A stretch of 64,000 nt of DNA, taken from NCBI GenBank assembly GCA_963277665.1, contig CAUJRU010000138.1, positions 992,001 through 1,056,000 on the forward strand, read 5' to 3'. A program made the translations under genes and the position numbers. This document shows, one piece after another, positions 26,993 through 39,475 of this stretch (the first letter of the stretch is position 1; each line of letters begins with the position of its first letter). This stretch comes from Viscum album (taxonomy: Eukaryota; Streptophyta; Magnoliopsida; Santalales; Viscaceae). A model generated the notes under the pieces. It saw only the letters and a list, made by a program, of their open reading frames with translations. It had not been told where the DNA came from and did no database searches.

Positions 26993-28078
26993 TCATTCAA
27001 CCACATCATTGTCATATTTAACATCGCCAATAATGATCGCATGTGACTTCCCATTGTCATTTTCCTTAAGTGTATTCTCATGTTGATCATCATTAAACCT
27101 TGTTTTAGGGCATTGATTAGCATAATTACCCATTTCCTTGTACTTGAAGCATTGAAGTGTGGGTGGAGCGTTCTCGGTATTCTTTTCTCTATTCATATCA
27201 TTAGCTACCTTTTTTCAACAATCAACTGCTTGAGGACCTTATTTTACACACTTAAAACATTTTCTAGTAACTTTTAGGAAATCTCCACCATGCTTCTTTC
27301 CACACTTTGAGCATAAAGAAAAATTCATCTTTTTTTCACCATTTTTCTGAGATTTCTCCGTGAACTCCATCTTTCGTTTTTTGTCAAAACCATGAGATGG
27401 ATATGTAACAACAACTTCCAGTTCTGCCTTGATATCACAACAAACAATTTCTTCTTAGCTACATAAGTCTCTTATATCTAATTCCCTTCTAATACTTGGT
27501 TTTAATCCACTGATGAATATATCAACTTTACATTCAGGTTGGATGATAAAGCCAGATGCATACCTTGCAAGCCTTGTAAAATTCACTTTGTATATACAAA
27601 CAGATTCATCATCCTTTTCCTTAATCTCAAGGAATACCTTTTCTATATTTGTTCAAATAATATGAGGTAAGTACTTATTGAAAAATATTTTCTTGAACTC
27701 ATCCCATTCCATGGATTCAATTTCATCACGGGGCCTCGTATTCTTAAATAGAGTCAACCACAGGTATGGTTCACCTTCTAAACTGTAAATATCCAAAATG
27801 AATTTTTCATGCTTTGAACATAAAAGTATGGAATATATCATTTCAATGGTACTAATCCATTGTTCTGCAAAAAGTGGATCTTAAGACCCACTAAAAGAAG
27901 TTGGACGTTGCCTCATGAAGGACTTAATAGAATATTGTTCCCTTCTATGCTCATTTGGAAGTACATAATGATTCATAGCTTGTGTAAGTATAACAATAAG
28001 ATTTTCATACTGCATCTCCCATAACGGTGGTTTGTTCATGAGGAAAATCATTTCATTTTCCATTACATTTATCAACAT
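26993..28078 (-). pseudogene. Decayed gypsy gag (capsid plus zinc knuckles)
   Basis: Three minus-strand frames make up one gag. The piece 28078-27881 ends in TSFSGS just before a stop; the codons after it read DPLFAEQW, the start of the family's retrotransposon-gag domain. The piece 27841-27653 continues with YSLEGEPYLW and a SMEWDEFKKIFFNKYLP motif, typical of gypsy capsid. Broken frames then give a CSKCGKKHGG segment and a KCFKC segment. The last piece (27196-26993) has CFKYKEMGNYANQCP, a zinc knuckle in which the second Cys is Tyr and the His is Asn, so it could not bind zinc. Gag would package element RNA; this copy cannot. Confidence 0.8.
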
Positions 28079-28345
28079 GGTTCCTTCAGGTTCCAGCCAT
28101 CATCTAAAACCCAACAAGAATAGTGTGAGAGGAAAAAATCATGCTAGGAAAACAAAATAATAAAGGGGTAATACATTCAATATCTAACATTAAATGTTTA
28201 ATTCTATGATCGTTATCATAATTCTAGGACTATAACCTATACTTATACATACATTAGGGACATACCAAGTCATACGTTATAAATATCATCTAGGGATCTC
28301 ACTAAAGTTTTCGCATCCATGTTTCCAATGGTTAACTAAAACATT

Positions 28346-28357
28346 CCTCTGATACCA
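28346..28357 (-). other. Primer binding site (initiator Met tRNA type) of gypsy element 3
   Basis: The plus strand has CCTCTGATACCA, whose complement TGGTATCAGAGG differs from the common plant initiator-Met site only at the last base. It sits between the right LTR and gag, as expected for a minus-strand element. Confidence 0.75.
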
Positions 28358-28359
28358 AC

Positions 28360-31300
28360 AATAACGGTCTCGAATTACATCAAGTGGACTATTATTGATA
28401 CCTATAAGGGCACTCCATGGGCGGCTACACCCCCTGGGTGGGACAAACCACTATTCCCAGTGGCAGCCATTTCCTCATGAATCCCTTGGGCGGAGAGCCA
28501 TTCATCATCCAATGCTCACATGTGAGAGTTCACAAGGATTGTATTCATTCCTACCTCCAATGCCTCTGATTCCAACTATAGAAACCCCAAACATGACTTA
28601 CATGGACATTGCATTACTTTTTTTGAATACTTAATACATATCAAAAAACAACACTCAAGGATCGTAATAGCTTAGTGTCTCTTGAAACTCGGAACATAAT
28701 CTTCTAATAATGGTGAATGATCTTCAACATCTCCCATAATTATCTTCCCCTTTTGTTTTCTTACCTAAACCCTTTAATTATATCCTAGGGAAAAGATAAC
28801 ATATAAAAGGGTGAGATCAAATGCTCAGTAAGTGTAATCATGGAGAAAATAAAACAAACCATAAACATTTTAAATTAAAAACATGAACATAATGTTTAAA
28901 CATTAGAATCATGATCAATGACATAAAACATGGCTGTACATATGGAATAAATCATAATGGAACATAAATAATGATAAAATATCATGTGAATAAAACTTTT
29001 ATTTGTGTCAAAACATTAAGCACATGATATGATTTTTATAGTGGCCAAGGCATTGTTCCCAAGACCATCTTAGTGGAAAAAGTACCTAACTGAACCGGGT
29101 TTACTTGCCGTTCCAGTCCTATATTACTGAACCGGATTTTCATGACGTTCCAGCCATGCCTATCTCATTAGATATAAATATTTACCCATTGCATTGGTGG
29201 TAGATATATATCCCACCCATATCATAATGAAATCATTCTTACTTGTGCCACCAAATAAACATAAATCATTCATCATAACCCAATGAATAAAATGTGTTTA
29301 ATAAACATCATCCCATCATAATGGAATCTATATAAAACAAATGGATATCATTTCACCATATGAAAAGTGAAACCATGAAAATCATGGAGACATTATAATT
29401 TAAACATACACATATGAAATAATTACATCTTATATGAAAAATGGTTTTGATAAAACACATGATATGAATTCTTGAGGAAAATATCCTTTCTTCTTCAAAA
29501 TCATTTTCTTTCCCAAAATTCCATGAAATTTTAAAAGAAAAGGATTTTCTTGAAAATATTCATAAAATCTTATAGAGTAAGCTTCATGAAAAGAAGTTGT
29601 TATGAAACCGTAAAAATCTATTCATGCCGTATAAGTTATAAAAACATTCTCTTCGTACATTTAACGAAAAAGTCAAAAAGTACCACATATGGTCATGAAA
29701 TGAAAGATTCCATCCATAACACAAAGTAAAAGTCAGAGAAGGGTAAAAATGACTTTAAACATACAGGGAATAATATTAAACACTTTATGAAAAACATTTT
29801 ATGCACATGGATGAAAAATATAACCCCATTAAATACTTACATATAAAAAATCTCGGATAAAAATGATATTGAAAATTATCCCTTACCTTAAGTCTAATAT
29901 GTTTCGTATATATCCGATCCTCCTATATAATGATTTAAATAATTTCATTGACTTATTATAGAATCATATTCCTTGTTATGATATCATATATGGTTCACTT
30001 ATGACTTTATATTTGCTGTTCTTTTGTAAATTCCTTGTTAAAGAAGCATTTTGGGTAATATTGTTTCATTTATCTTACGTGTTTCGACTTGTTGTTCTTG
30101 ATATTATTACTTATATTATAATTTACATAATTCCAGAATGTAAAACAAGATTTATATATATAATATATAGTCATCATACAAACATATATATGATAGATCG
30201 ATAAATGGAATGAAATACACCGTTCATGGAGACGGTAGGGCGTACGTACGCATTAATGCTGTTTTCGTTTCCTTATTGAATTGAATGGAATTAGGTAGAT
30301 GACATATATATATATATATATAGTAGCATTATTATGTCATATATTTAAATATTATTCAGTATATATACTTTATAATCATTCATGAATGGTTAGCATTAAG
30401 AATGAATCTCATCGTGTTCGTGGAGACCGTAGTCCGTACGTACACCTGAGCGATGATATCGTTCTCATAATTATTGAATAGAATCGGAGGGTATGATATA
30501 GTTATTCTTTACACAATTATACACTACCATGTAAGGTGGTGGTGGAAAACATGATTACACCACGGCGTGGAGTCGGTATTCTGTACGTACGCATGTGCGG
30601 TGATTTCATTTTCTATATGATGTATAGAAGGAGAAATAGGGTGGTTTCATATTTATAATAACATGTAATTATATGAGTGATACTGATGTTATTTTTTCAT
30701 AATGAAACAATGAAATAAGAGTATGTAGAAGAAGAAATAAATTTCAAAGAATCAGTAACAGATATTACCTCTTCTTTGACATGCCTCTTTGAAACCTCCT
30801 CTTTGGGGACTAATTTTGGTCTTTGAAGAAGACCAGGACCACTAGAATATTACTAGGGGTGTTGAGAAGTGTAATGGGTAGGGGTTTTATGAGCATTAAG
30901 GATCAATTTTGTGTAAACAAGAGAGGGAGGTGGTGCCATTTTATAAGGTAGGAGAGGGGCACCTTTGGAATGTGTGAAAATATTATTTTATTATAAACTT
31001 ATCTTCAGTTTCAAAATTTCCAAAAATAATTAATGATGATTATAAGATTACTCATGGTCGAAATAAAATCATCCAATCATAATTGGACATGTTTTGGATA
31101 ATATTTTAATCATTATAATCTTATTTATTTAAATCATTTATTAATGAGGTATATACTGCATCATTATTGTGTCATAAATAATTTAATTTTTTTGACGTCA
31201 AAATTTATAAAAAAATACCATGTAGGAAATAGATTTATATTTCCAATGAATATTTATATTCGAATAGATAATTTATATAACACCTTATAAAAATTATTTA

Positions 31301-32742
31301 CTAAAAGATTTTTGTTAATGTCAATTTTGTTTTTACATTAAATTAATTAATCCAAATTGTCATTATCACTACCAAGTGGCTCAATAGGATCCCAAAATCG
31401 ACTCAATGATGCCCATGGTCGTAAAATAATCATCCAATAAGGTTAGGACATGTTTTAAGGTAATTATTAATAATTATAATATTCTTTTAACCTTGAATTA
31501 GCCTATTTACCTTTAACCGCAGTAAATAAAAGTCAAAAGTTACTATTCAACAAAAATTATTTTTTATTCTTATTGAACCAAAATTTACTTCTTGATAACA
31601 ACCATGTATGTCATATTTTTGAAATTCAACTTATATAAGTGGTAAAATTTCATTTTAAATGAAAGAGTCAGTTATTTAACAACCACTATGTGGTTTCACT
31701 ATTCATTAGAAATTGATGTTTTTCAGAAAAATACCAAAAATTCAGCCTAAGATATATTTCATATTATGAATTCAAAAATGATTTATATTATTCAAAATTA
31801 AAAATATTGAAGTGGCATTAATTAATTTTAAAATTAATTCCCGTTATCAAAACAAATAGCGTGTTTTTAAGAAACAATAACTATCAAAAGATCGACACTT
31901 GTTTATGTCCAATTTCAAAGTGAAATTAATTACAATGACCAACATTGGATTAAATGGTAAAAATATATTCTAATTAATCATTAAAACCAATTAAAATGTT
32001 AATCTATCCTTATAAATTATTACGATGAAAAAAGTAGTTTTTAATTAAAATATAGTGTGTTTTTATTATTCATTAAAATATGAATGTTATCAGAATAATA
32101 TGAAAAATTTATCTAGATTAAATTTTTATATCTTTATTCCAAGGAAGAATTTTATTTTCCCAAATTGATCTTATAAACATGTCAAAAACTAGATTTAATA
32201 TAGGTGGGCCATCAAAAGGCAAAAAACTACATTTTTGGAAAATAAATATTTTACCCGAAAAAATTATTTTGTTCGCATACAATTTTCTAGAAAATGTGTA
32301 AGATGAATAATAATGTTAGAAAATTAAAAATTAAGGTAACACTAGTCATATCGTCTAGTCTATAATAATATTATAACAATATATCGTTGTTTATTGAAAC
32401 CTGATATTGCGTACAACACATGCTATCGAGGAAGGCCATGATTGTGTGTAATGCAATCCAAGTCATGGTTGCATGTAGTTCAAGATCCTTTTGTTGTTCC
32501 ATATGAAATAATCAAAACATGTTTCATTTATACATTAAACAAAGTATATAAAAAATGTTGATTAGAATAATTTCTATAAAACGAACATTAAATTTTGTGT
32601 AACATGAGCCAAGAATAGTGTTGTGTATACTACAATCTAATACAGTTTTGTGTATAACACAAGCTAATATTGTTGTAGCGTACAACACAAGATATAAATG
32701 AAATTAAAAAGAATTATTCTCATAAAATCTCTGGTTTTTACA
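28360..32742 (-). repeat. Right (5') LTR of gypsy element 3
   Basis: Direct copy of the left LTR. It ends TTTTTACA at 32742, a decayed form of TGTTACA. About 215 bp next to the primer site (28360-28575, with GGGCGGCTAC and CCTTGGGCGG blocks) have no counterpart in the left LTR. Either the left LTR lost its end or this part is extra. The open frame 30001-30204 is chance. Confidence 0.75.
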
Positions 32743-34400
32743 AAAATTTTCACATGTATTACCTAATTTAGAGTTTTAGAAATCAACCCTTGATGTGAAC
32801 TTAGATAAATCAAACCAGAACATCAAGTTATAATTCCAAGATAATTGAATGCACCCAAAAATTGGATGTTCAATCATGTTGATCTAGTATTTTGAATTTA
32901 AATAATGTAATGGAAGTCTATACCAACTTAATACATATAAATATGGATTTTATCTTTATGTATAAATTTATAATTAATATAAATATTAAATTATTTTCAA
33001 TGTTACGATGATTTACATAAGTGATCATCCATATCTAAAATGATATTTAAACATAATAAAATTTATTTTATTTCCATCATCCATGCTATTTAATTACCTT
33101 ATTAATTTGATCATGAAATAATAGATAGTGATGTATACATGTACCATGATTGAAACAAAATAATAAATCAGTATGATCATGAGGCTTTCTTAATTGTAAT
33201 TTTATCTACTAGATGGTATATAACCATTTTCCAAGGGAAATAATCTATTGAAGCATTTATGCTTTGTGGTAAAACATTCCACCTATACCCCAAAATATCT
33301 TAATTATATTGGTTTCATATTCCCTCTATAACTGATCTGCCAGCACTATATTTAGGGCAACATCCATTGCATGTTCATTTACAAACATGCTGGTGGGGAG
33401 AACCAAAGTATTTTTTGTGTGGATTATATAAACTATATAATTGAAATGGCTTCCCTCAAATAATTAGTGGTGGGAAAGAACAAAATTAAAAATATATATA
33501 ATTAGACAAAAATATAATTTATTCCTATCGTATACAATGTTCTGGTCTAGGATGAAGATGATCGAAATGTATGAAACGAATTACGAATTTAATAAAATTA
33601 TCATTTAATTATTATTTTTCTTATTTGTTATAAATCACCATCAAATCAATTTATTATATTCTATCATTAATGAAGTATTTTTTTCTCAATTATCATCTTC
33701 ATTTCTTGAGACTCCCATCCATCCCAATTTTAAAAAAAAATTATCTAATATTAAATGATCCAAAATTTTATTTTGGATGAAACTTGCTGAGTACCTGATG
33801 AAATAAGAAACCTATATCATACTCATATAAAATTTATTACTGTAACATGTGGTATACATCACCGAATAACATAATTTCATGATGTGCAATATCAACGTAA
33901 TGATCACATTGTTTACATGATATTTACCAACCATGTTATCGAAAAATATGAATATATTAGTAACTAAAATATGACTTATATATGTTATTTATATCTGAAC
34001 ATTAGATAGAAATTATTTATATATAAAATCAATCACATGGTGCATCCTAAATACTTAATGTCCACAAAATAAAAAATATTGATAAGGATTTTACAATATA
34101 ATAAATTATATTTTCAATTCTATCTATTTTAATATAAGTATAATGTGTGTAAATTAGAGCTACATACCATGTATTTTTCTCACCATATATCCACTAATCA
34201 AGGAAAGGTACACTATGAGTTACCAATATAAATAAACTTTTAATGTATATAGTGAATAAATTGGATAAATGGCATGTGGTAAATAATTTACATGACCACC
34301 AGTCATATAAGAACTGTGTGGGAATACATTGCATGTTTATGACTAAGGGACAACCCATCATGTAATTAAGGCACATACTGTGTACACTATCTAATTTTTC
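32743..34400 (-). other. Probable 5' internal region of the old copia element, no gene visible
   Basis: By position this should be the gag and leader side of the ancient copia element after the gypsy insertion. It is AT-rich with no recognisable gag motif or primer site. The minus frame 34194-34376 has no motif. Assignment is by context only. Confidence 0.25.
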
Positions 34401-36130
34401 CCTACAATAGTTGATTCAACAATTATTGTATAATTAAATTCATAGTGTGTAATACATTATCAATTATATAATTAATGAATGTTTTTCAGAATTATTCACT
34501 AATATATGGTATCTACTATTGCGTTATCAAGACATATTCCTTCTAACCACCATATGAGATCTTATAAATTTATTCATTCATAAAATTAATAAATTTTATT
34601 ATATTTATGATAAAAAATGATGAATAACATTAATCCCTTATTTCAGATTAAAAAAGGATTAAACTATAATTGATAGAAAATAATAAATATATAAATACTT
34701 AAATTATATTTATTTAAATATAAATAAATATGACACCCCATTGTTACAACATGTAGGTATTGGGAACATCAGAGGATTAATATGGGTAATTCTTAACAGT
34801 TATTTTTTTATGATCAATGATTAATATGATATTTACACATTGAGAAATTCCTTGTTCAATATAACTGAATCATAGAATATAGATGATGGATAAATGCCAG
34901 CACTAAATTAGATGATCATTACATATTATTTATATCTAATTTAGGAAATAATTAACTAAAATATAAGGTGTTTATATAAAATTTATGGATATAAAAGTGG
35001 ATCAAAATAATATCATAATTTTTTGAAGGAATCACGGATATATTCCCTCTTGTGGTGATCCACATGTGGTTCAAGAATCTCCCAATGTCAATATTGGAAT
35101 ATTTAGTCTCCATCATGGTAGATATTATTCTTTATGACATTTACCTTGAATCGTGCCAAGAATAAATTCAAAATTATTCTATTTAATCTCTACAGATTTG
35201 AGAGTGGAATATAGAGGAATACCACACTCTGTTCTTCAGAGCATTCATAGAGAGGGTTCTTTCCGGACCTTGATACATTTTTCTCTGGTTATAATTGTGC
35301 ACAAAAAATAAATTATATCCCTTTGAAAAAATACATAACTTGGTTTATATACCTCCGAGTCCATTAAAACATAAGTTAATATGTTCCCATTGGTAAATAT
35401 TTAATCCCCATGGAACCCCATTTATATTATTATTATGTTATGATGTGCTCTAAACATTATCATTAAAAATAAATATTTTTATTCAAATAAAATTCAATAT
35501 AAATTATTTATCAACAGACAATTAATTGTTGTCTTATATTCTATTATAATATTTTTGAAGGCTTAAGTAAGTATTATTTATTTTATAATTAAATAACAAA
35601 ATATTAATCTCCAGGAAGTAAATAAACGATACATTCACTAAATATTAAATAAATATTTATTAACTATTCCTCTCACATAATATTTTATCAAATAAGTGGT
35701 GATTGAATATTTGAAATAAATAAAATATGAATAAATTTTAAACAACATATTGGAATAATATTTATTTATCTTTTCATATTATAAGTAATAATATATTATC
35801 CAACTGAGATACATGCTATACATTGTGTGTTAACCTCTATGCCCCTTTTTTAGGAGGATTAAGAGAAATAATAAATTGTCAAAGGATAAAAATTACCATT
35901 ATGTCAAAGAACACATAGAGAATGAATTTACTTTTAAAAATAAATAATACCTCCTATGGATTCCTACTATGTTTTATAATCCCTTTTTCCTGATATATTT
36001 AGTCAGGAAAGTTTTATGTTAGTTCCATCGACCTATGCACTTAATGTCTCATTCTTTAACATTCTAGAAAACAATCATTCATATAAAACACTATATATTT
36101 GGATTTATATAACCCATATAATTGTAACTC
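34400..36130 (-). repeat. Probable right (5') LTR of the ancient copia element, truncated
   Basis: Matches 14.9-16.6 kb with an offset near 19.58 kb (see the left copy). Similarity stops near 36.13 kb. From about 36.18 kb the sequence matches the gypsy LTRs instead, so the copia LTR seems to have been cut by insertion of element C. Confidence 0.4.
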
Positions 36131-36149
36131 TCCAACCATAGACACCTAG

Positions 36150-38256
36150 ATTCAGTGCATTATTAAATAAAATTTTCATGATCACAAAATATCAGGTCTC
36201 GAAAGACTTATTAGTTTAGTAACATTGGAAATACCGGGTATATTCCTATGTTTTACAATACATTACAAGATGAAAAAATACAACAAAATCGTCTCCTTAG
36301 GACACATTCATATCCCTTATACTATCTTTGTAGATTAGTCATAATATACTTCTTCGCATCATGTAAAAAATACAACATTGAAAGGGGAAGATCAGATGCT
36401 CATTATGGATAACAATATAGCTAAAACATTCTTAAACAAGTATAAAAATTTATGTGATTGTAATACTAAAACAAAAGAAATTTAAACATGAACTTCAACA
36501 ATATATGGAAAAGTTGATATCAAATAATGCCATTTACTTATTCACCTGGATATTCTACTAGTCTAATAATCACATGCAATATCAATAGCCACTTTCATGA
36601 TGATGGAATGCATAATGCCATAATTCATAACCACAGATTCAAAGCCTTGTTCCAAGACTACAAATAAGATTTTGTCAAGGCCTTGTTCTAAGACATTAGT
36701 TTGTCTCATGACACCTATTGATGCATTGGGGAGCTATAGCGGGCTCCACCCATCACTTACTATGTCCAATACATTCCTTATATAAATTTGTTTAAGCATA
36801 ACATAAACATTCGTATTAAAAATAGCATACGAAATGTCAATAATTAATCCAAAAACGAATAATGGTGTAAAAAAACACACCCACAGTCAAACATATCACA
36901 AAACCTCCAATACAATATGACAATTATGTATCATAATAAATCAACTTCAAATAACCTTACAATCCATCAAAGGATTTTGACATAGATGAAATAAAAACAT
37001 TTTTTAGAGAAATATATCTTTATATTTTGAAATGATTTAAAAGTCATATAATTAAAAAAAATTATTTTTAAAATATTTTTATAAGTTTTTTAGGGAATCT
37101 TTGACGATGTTATAACGGCAGAAAATAACTACATCCATCGTATAAGTTAAAAAAATACCATCTTCCCTTATTTATGTCGAAAAGGTTATAATGTACCTTG
37201 TTTGGAAAATGATGGAAGGAATCCAATCAAAACATATATGTTCAAATAAGGGTATAAATAACTTTAAGCCATAGTATAGTAAATAGTAAAAATGATTTGA
37301 ATTACATTTTAAGAAACATGGATGTTGATGATAAAGAGGTCCCAAAAGATACTTAGGTAAAAACTACCTCAGATAATAAAGAGATTGTAAAATGAACCCA
37401 TACCTTGAACGTTTCCTTAGTTGATGGTATATTAACCTCATGTATGATTGTTAAAACATTGTTATTAAATTATTCAAGAACTATGTACAGAAATATGATA
37501 TCATATACAATCTTATAATATTATTTTGTTATTAATATTTTATTAGTATCTTAATTTTGGGTGTAAACTAATTTGTTTCACATTATATGATTCGTCATGT
37601 AAGACATGTTTTTATGGATAATATATATTTGATTAATATAAATAATGATATTCTGTTCATAAAAATTATCTTCAACAATAAAATTAAAATTATTCTTTAA
37701 TGATTATGGTTGGGAATGAATCTCATCATATTCGTGGAGACGATATTCCATACGTAAGCACGAGGGACAATATAATTCTATTGATATTAATAACTTATTG
37801 ATTTGGATTTTATATCATATATACAGAATAATTAGCATGATATATTTATTATTTACATCATTTTTACTCATTATTATACCCATCCAAATGATGATGTGGT
37901 TGAATAACAAACTGCATCATGGCGTGGAGAAGGTAAGACGTATGTACGCATGTATGGGGACTTCATCATTTATAGGATGGTTAGAATAATTAATATGGTT
38001 GTAACATTTTTATAAAATAATAATATTATATAGATGATACTTGATATATTATTTTGGAATTGAAACAACAATGAATGAGTAAGTGGACGAAGAATAGAAC
38101 ATGAAAGATATGATCAAATATTGACCTCTTCTTCAAGTTCTTCATTTTCATTTGATCATAAGGGATCCTGAGGTTGGATTTTTGACTAATTTAAGGACTC
38201 TAGGATGAAGGGAGGAAAGTTGGGAGGATATTTAGGTAGGGATGGTCAAGCCAAAT
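36150..38256 (-). repeat. Element C LTR, left half (gypsy, minus strand)
   Basis: A diverged third copy of the LTR type seen in gypsy element 3. Matching landmarks are a TTTAGTAACATTGGAAATACC block near 36.2 kb (related to the AACTCGGAACATAAT block), a GCCTTGTTCCAAGAC segment at 36.65 kb, and two TACGTA-containing islands at about 37.73 and 37.92 kb. It stops at 38256, where element B is inserted, and resumes at 60105. Confidence 0.75.
38252..38256. other. Target site duplication of element B, left copy (CAAAT)
   Basis: CAAAT directly precedes the start of element B and is repeated exactly at 60100-60104 after its end. Five base pairs is the usual gypsy duplication length. Confidence 0.85.
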
Positions 38257-38554
38257 TTTCACGACCCGTCCTCGGGGCCCGTGCCGTGACTACCCCATTC
38301 CCGCCTTCCATAGGCCAAGGGCTGGCGACTAGCACCAAAGGCATAAATCCTGATAACTGTGAAGGAATTTACTTTATAAAAGTAAACAAAACATCCCAGA
38401 GTACAAGAGGAAGTAATACACTAGGTACAAAAGAATGTTCTGAAAAGTAAGTGGTCCAGAATACAATCCCAACTGAAAGTACAGCTACAAATGAACGAAA
38501 GTACAACAGAAAAAAAAACAACTGGAAGAATGGAAGCAACACCTGGGTCATCCT

Positions 38555-38700
38555 CCTCAGATATTACCTGAAGGGTAGGTACATATAGCACAGCTCCTGG
38601 ATCGTCCACCCCGGATCCTACCTGAACGGTAGGTATAGATAGCACAGCTCCTGGATCGTCCACCATGGATCCTACCTGAAGGGTAGGTACATATATCCTT
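38555..38700. repeat. Tandem repeats with small hairpins in element B LTR
   Basis: Three units of about 54-58 bp, each containing CCTACCTGAA followed by GGTAGGT, so each can fold into a 6-bp-stem hairpin. The same array occurs at 56600-56745 in the other LTR. Confidence 0.7.
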
Positions 38701-39294
38701 CACAACGCTCTCACCCGTCAACCTCCTCCGAGTGTCGTCTCGTCGTGAAGTCCACCTCCGGATACTAACTCGTCAGGAGGTCCACCTCCAGGTACCATCC
38801 AGACCTTGAACACTCAGCCACTGTCAGCGCTTCCTGTCGTCTGCTTCCAACACAACGAGGTGCGGGCATAGCCCGTGCAGGGGTGAGTATAAGATACTCA
38901 GTAGGGACCCTGAGACCCTCAAGGTCTCAATAAATCCAACAAGGATAACCACAAAGAAGAATCTCAACAGATAACCCTTAATTAGGTATAAGCCCATACT
39001 TATACCCAAGTTATCAAGTAACCCATATCAATCATGAGGAAACACAAAGGTTATGAAATCAACGGATAACCACTACCTAGGTATATTCCCATACATATAT
39101 CTAAGTTATCAAGTGACCCATGTCAATCATGAGGTAAACACAAAGTTCATAGACTCAGCTCAAGCGAGGATTTTCATTATCGAAACTAAAACTGCTGAAG
39201 AGCCCCATCTCTGGAGAGTACAATGATCCTGTCATGACACCGAGGTACTGCTCAATGACCTAAGACTGCTGAGGTACTCCTCATGTCTAGTACC

Positions 39295-39475
39295 GCGGGT
39301 CAGCCACCCAAACACAGTAGTGCTTCCCGCCGGGGTCTGCCACCCAAACACAGTAGTGCATCCCCCCTAATAGTATGCAGAGGTACTCGCCGGACGAGTA
39401 CTGTGGGTCTTCACCCAAACTCTGTAGTGCTCCGTCCGCCATGGGTCTGCACCCAAACAAAGTAGTGCTCCGTCC
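39295..39475. repeat. Tandem repeats around ACCCAAACACAGTAGTGC in element B LTR
   Basis: Four imperfect units, each with CACCCAAAC followed by a GTAGTGC block, spaced about 34-60 bp apart. The array is repeated at about 57335-57515 in the other LTR. Element A's LTRs carry different arrays at the comparable place. Confidence 0.7.

Larger units (their letters stand above)
21390..32742 (-). mobile_element. Ty3/gypsy element 3 (minus strand), gag-only, with LTRs over 4 kb
   Basis: Two direct copies of a sequence over 4 kb (21390-25609 and about 28360-32742) flank a short internal region of about 2.7 kb. On the minus strand the order is LTR, primer site (28357-28346), decayed gag, non-coding spacer, polypurine tract (25622-25610), LTR. 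The sequence just before the tract encodes the FEGEIHF-like end often seen in plant Tekay/Del gypsy elements. No protease, RT or integrase is visible, so this copy is non-autonomous. AAAAT follows 32742 and also occurs at 21385-21389, a possible but weak target duplication. Confidence 0.7.
14900..36130 (-). mobile_element. Ancient Ty1/copia element, minus strand, split by a gypsy insertion
   Basis: Evidence comes in two parts. First, reverse-complement translation gives copia integrase and reverse transcriptase remnants in the expected order between 19.7 and 17.9 kb. Second, a diverged repeat pair flanks them with a constant 19.58-kb offset. The gypsy element at about 21.39-32.74 kb lies inside. 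The right LTR appears to be cut near 36.13 kb by element C's LTR. Terminal dinucleotides, primer site and target duplication were not found, so the outer limits are inferred. Confidence 0.45.

Noticed and set aside
26752..27021. 89-codon plus-strand ORF in the internal region of gypsy element 3
   Set aside because: No motif, low-complexity AT-driven composition, and it overlaps the end of the minus-strand gag remnant.
33320..33345. CTGATCTGCCA as a primer binding site for the old copia element
   Set aside because: It needs an indel to match the initiator-Met complement and lies well inside the presumed internal region.
39295..39475. Possible CRISPR-like array (regular repeats with spacers)
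   Set aside because: Units are imperfect, spacers are themselves similar, the array is copied in the other LTR, and the context is a plant retrotransposon.
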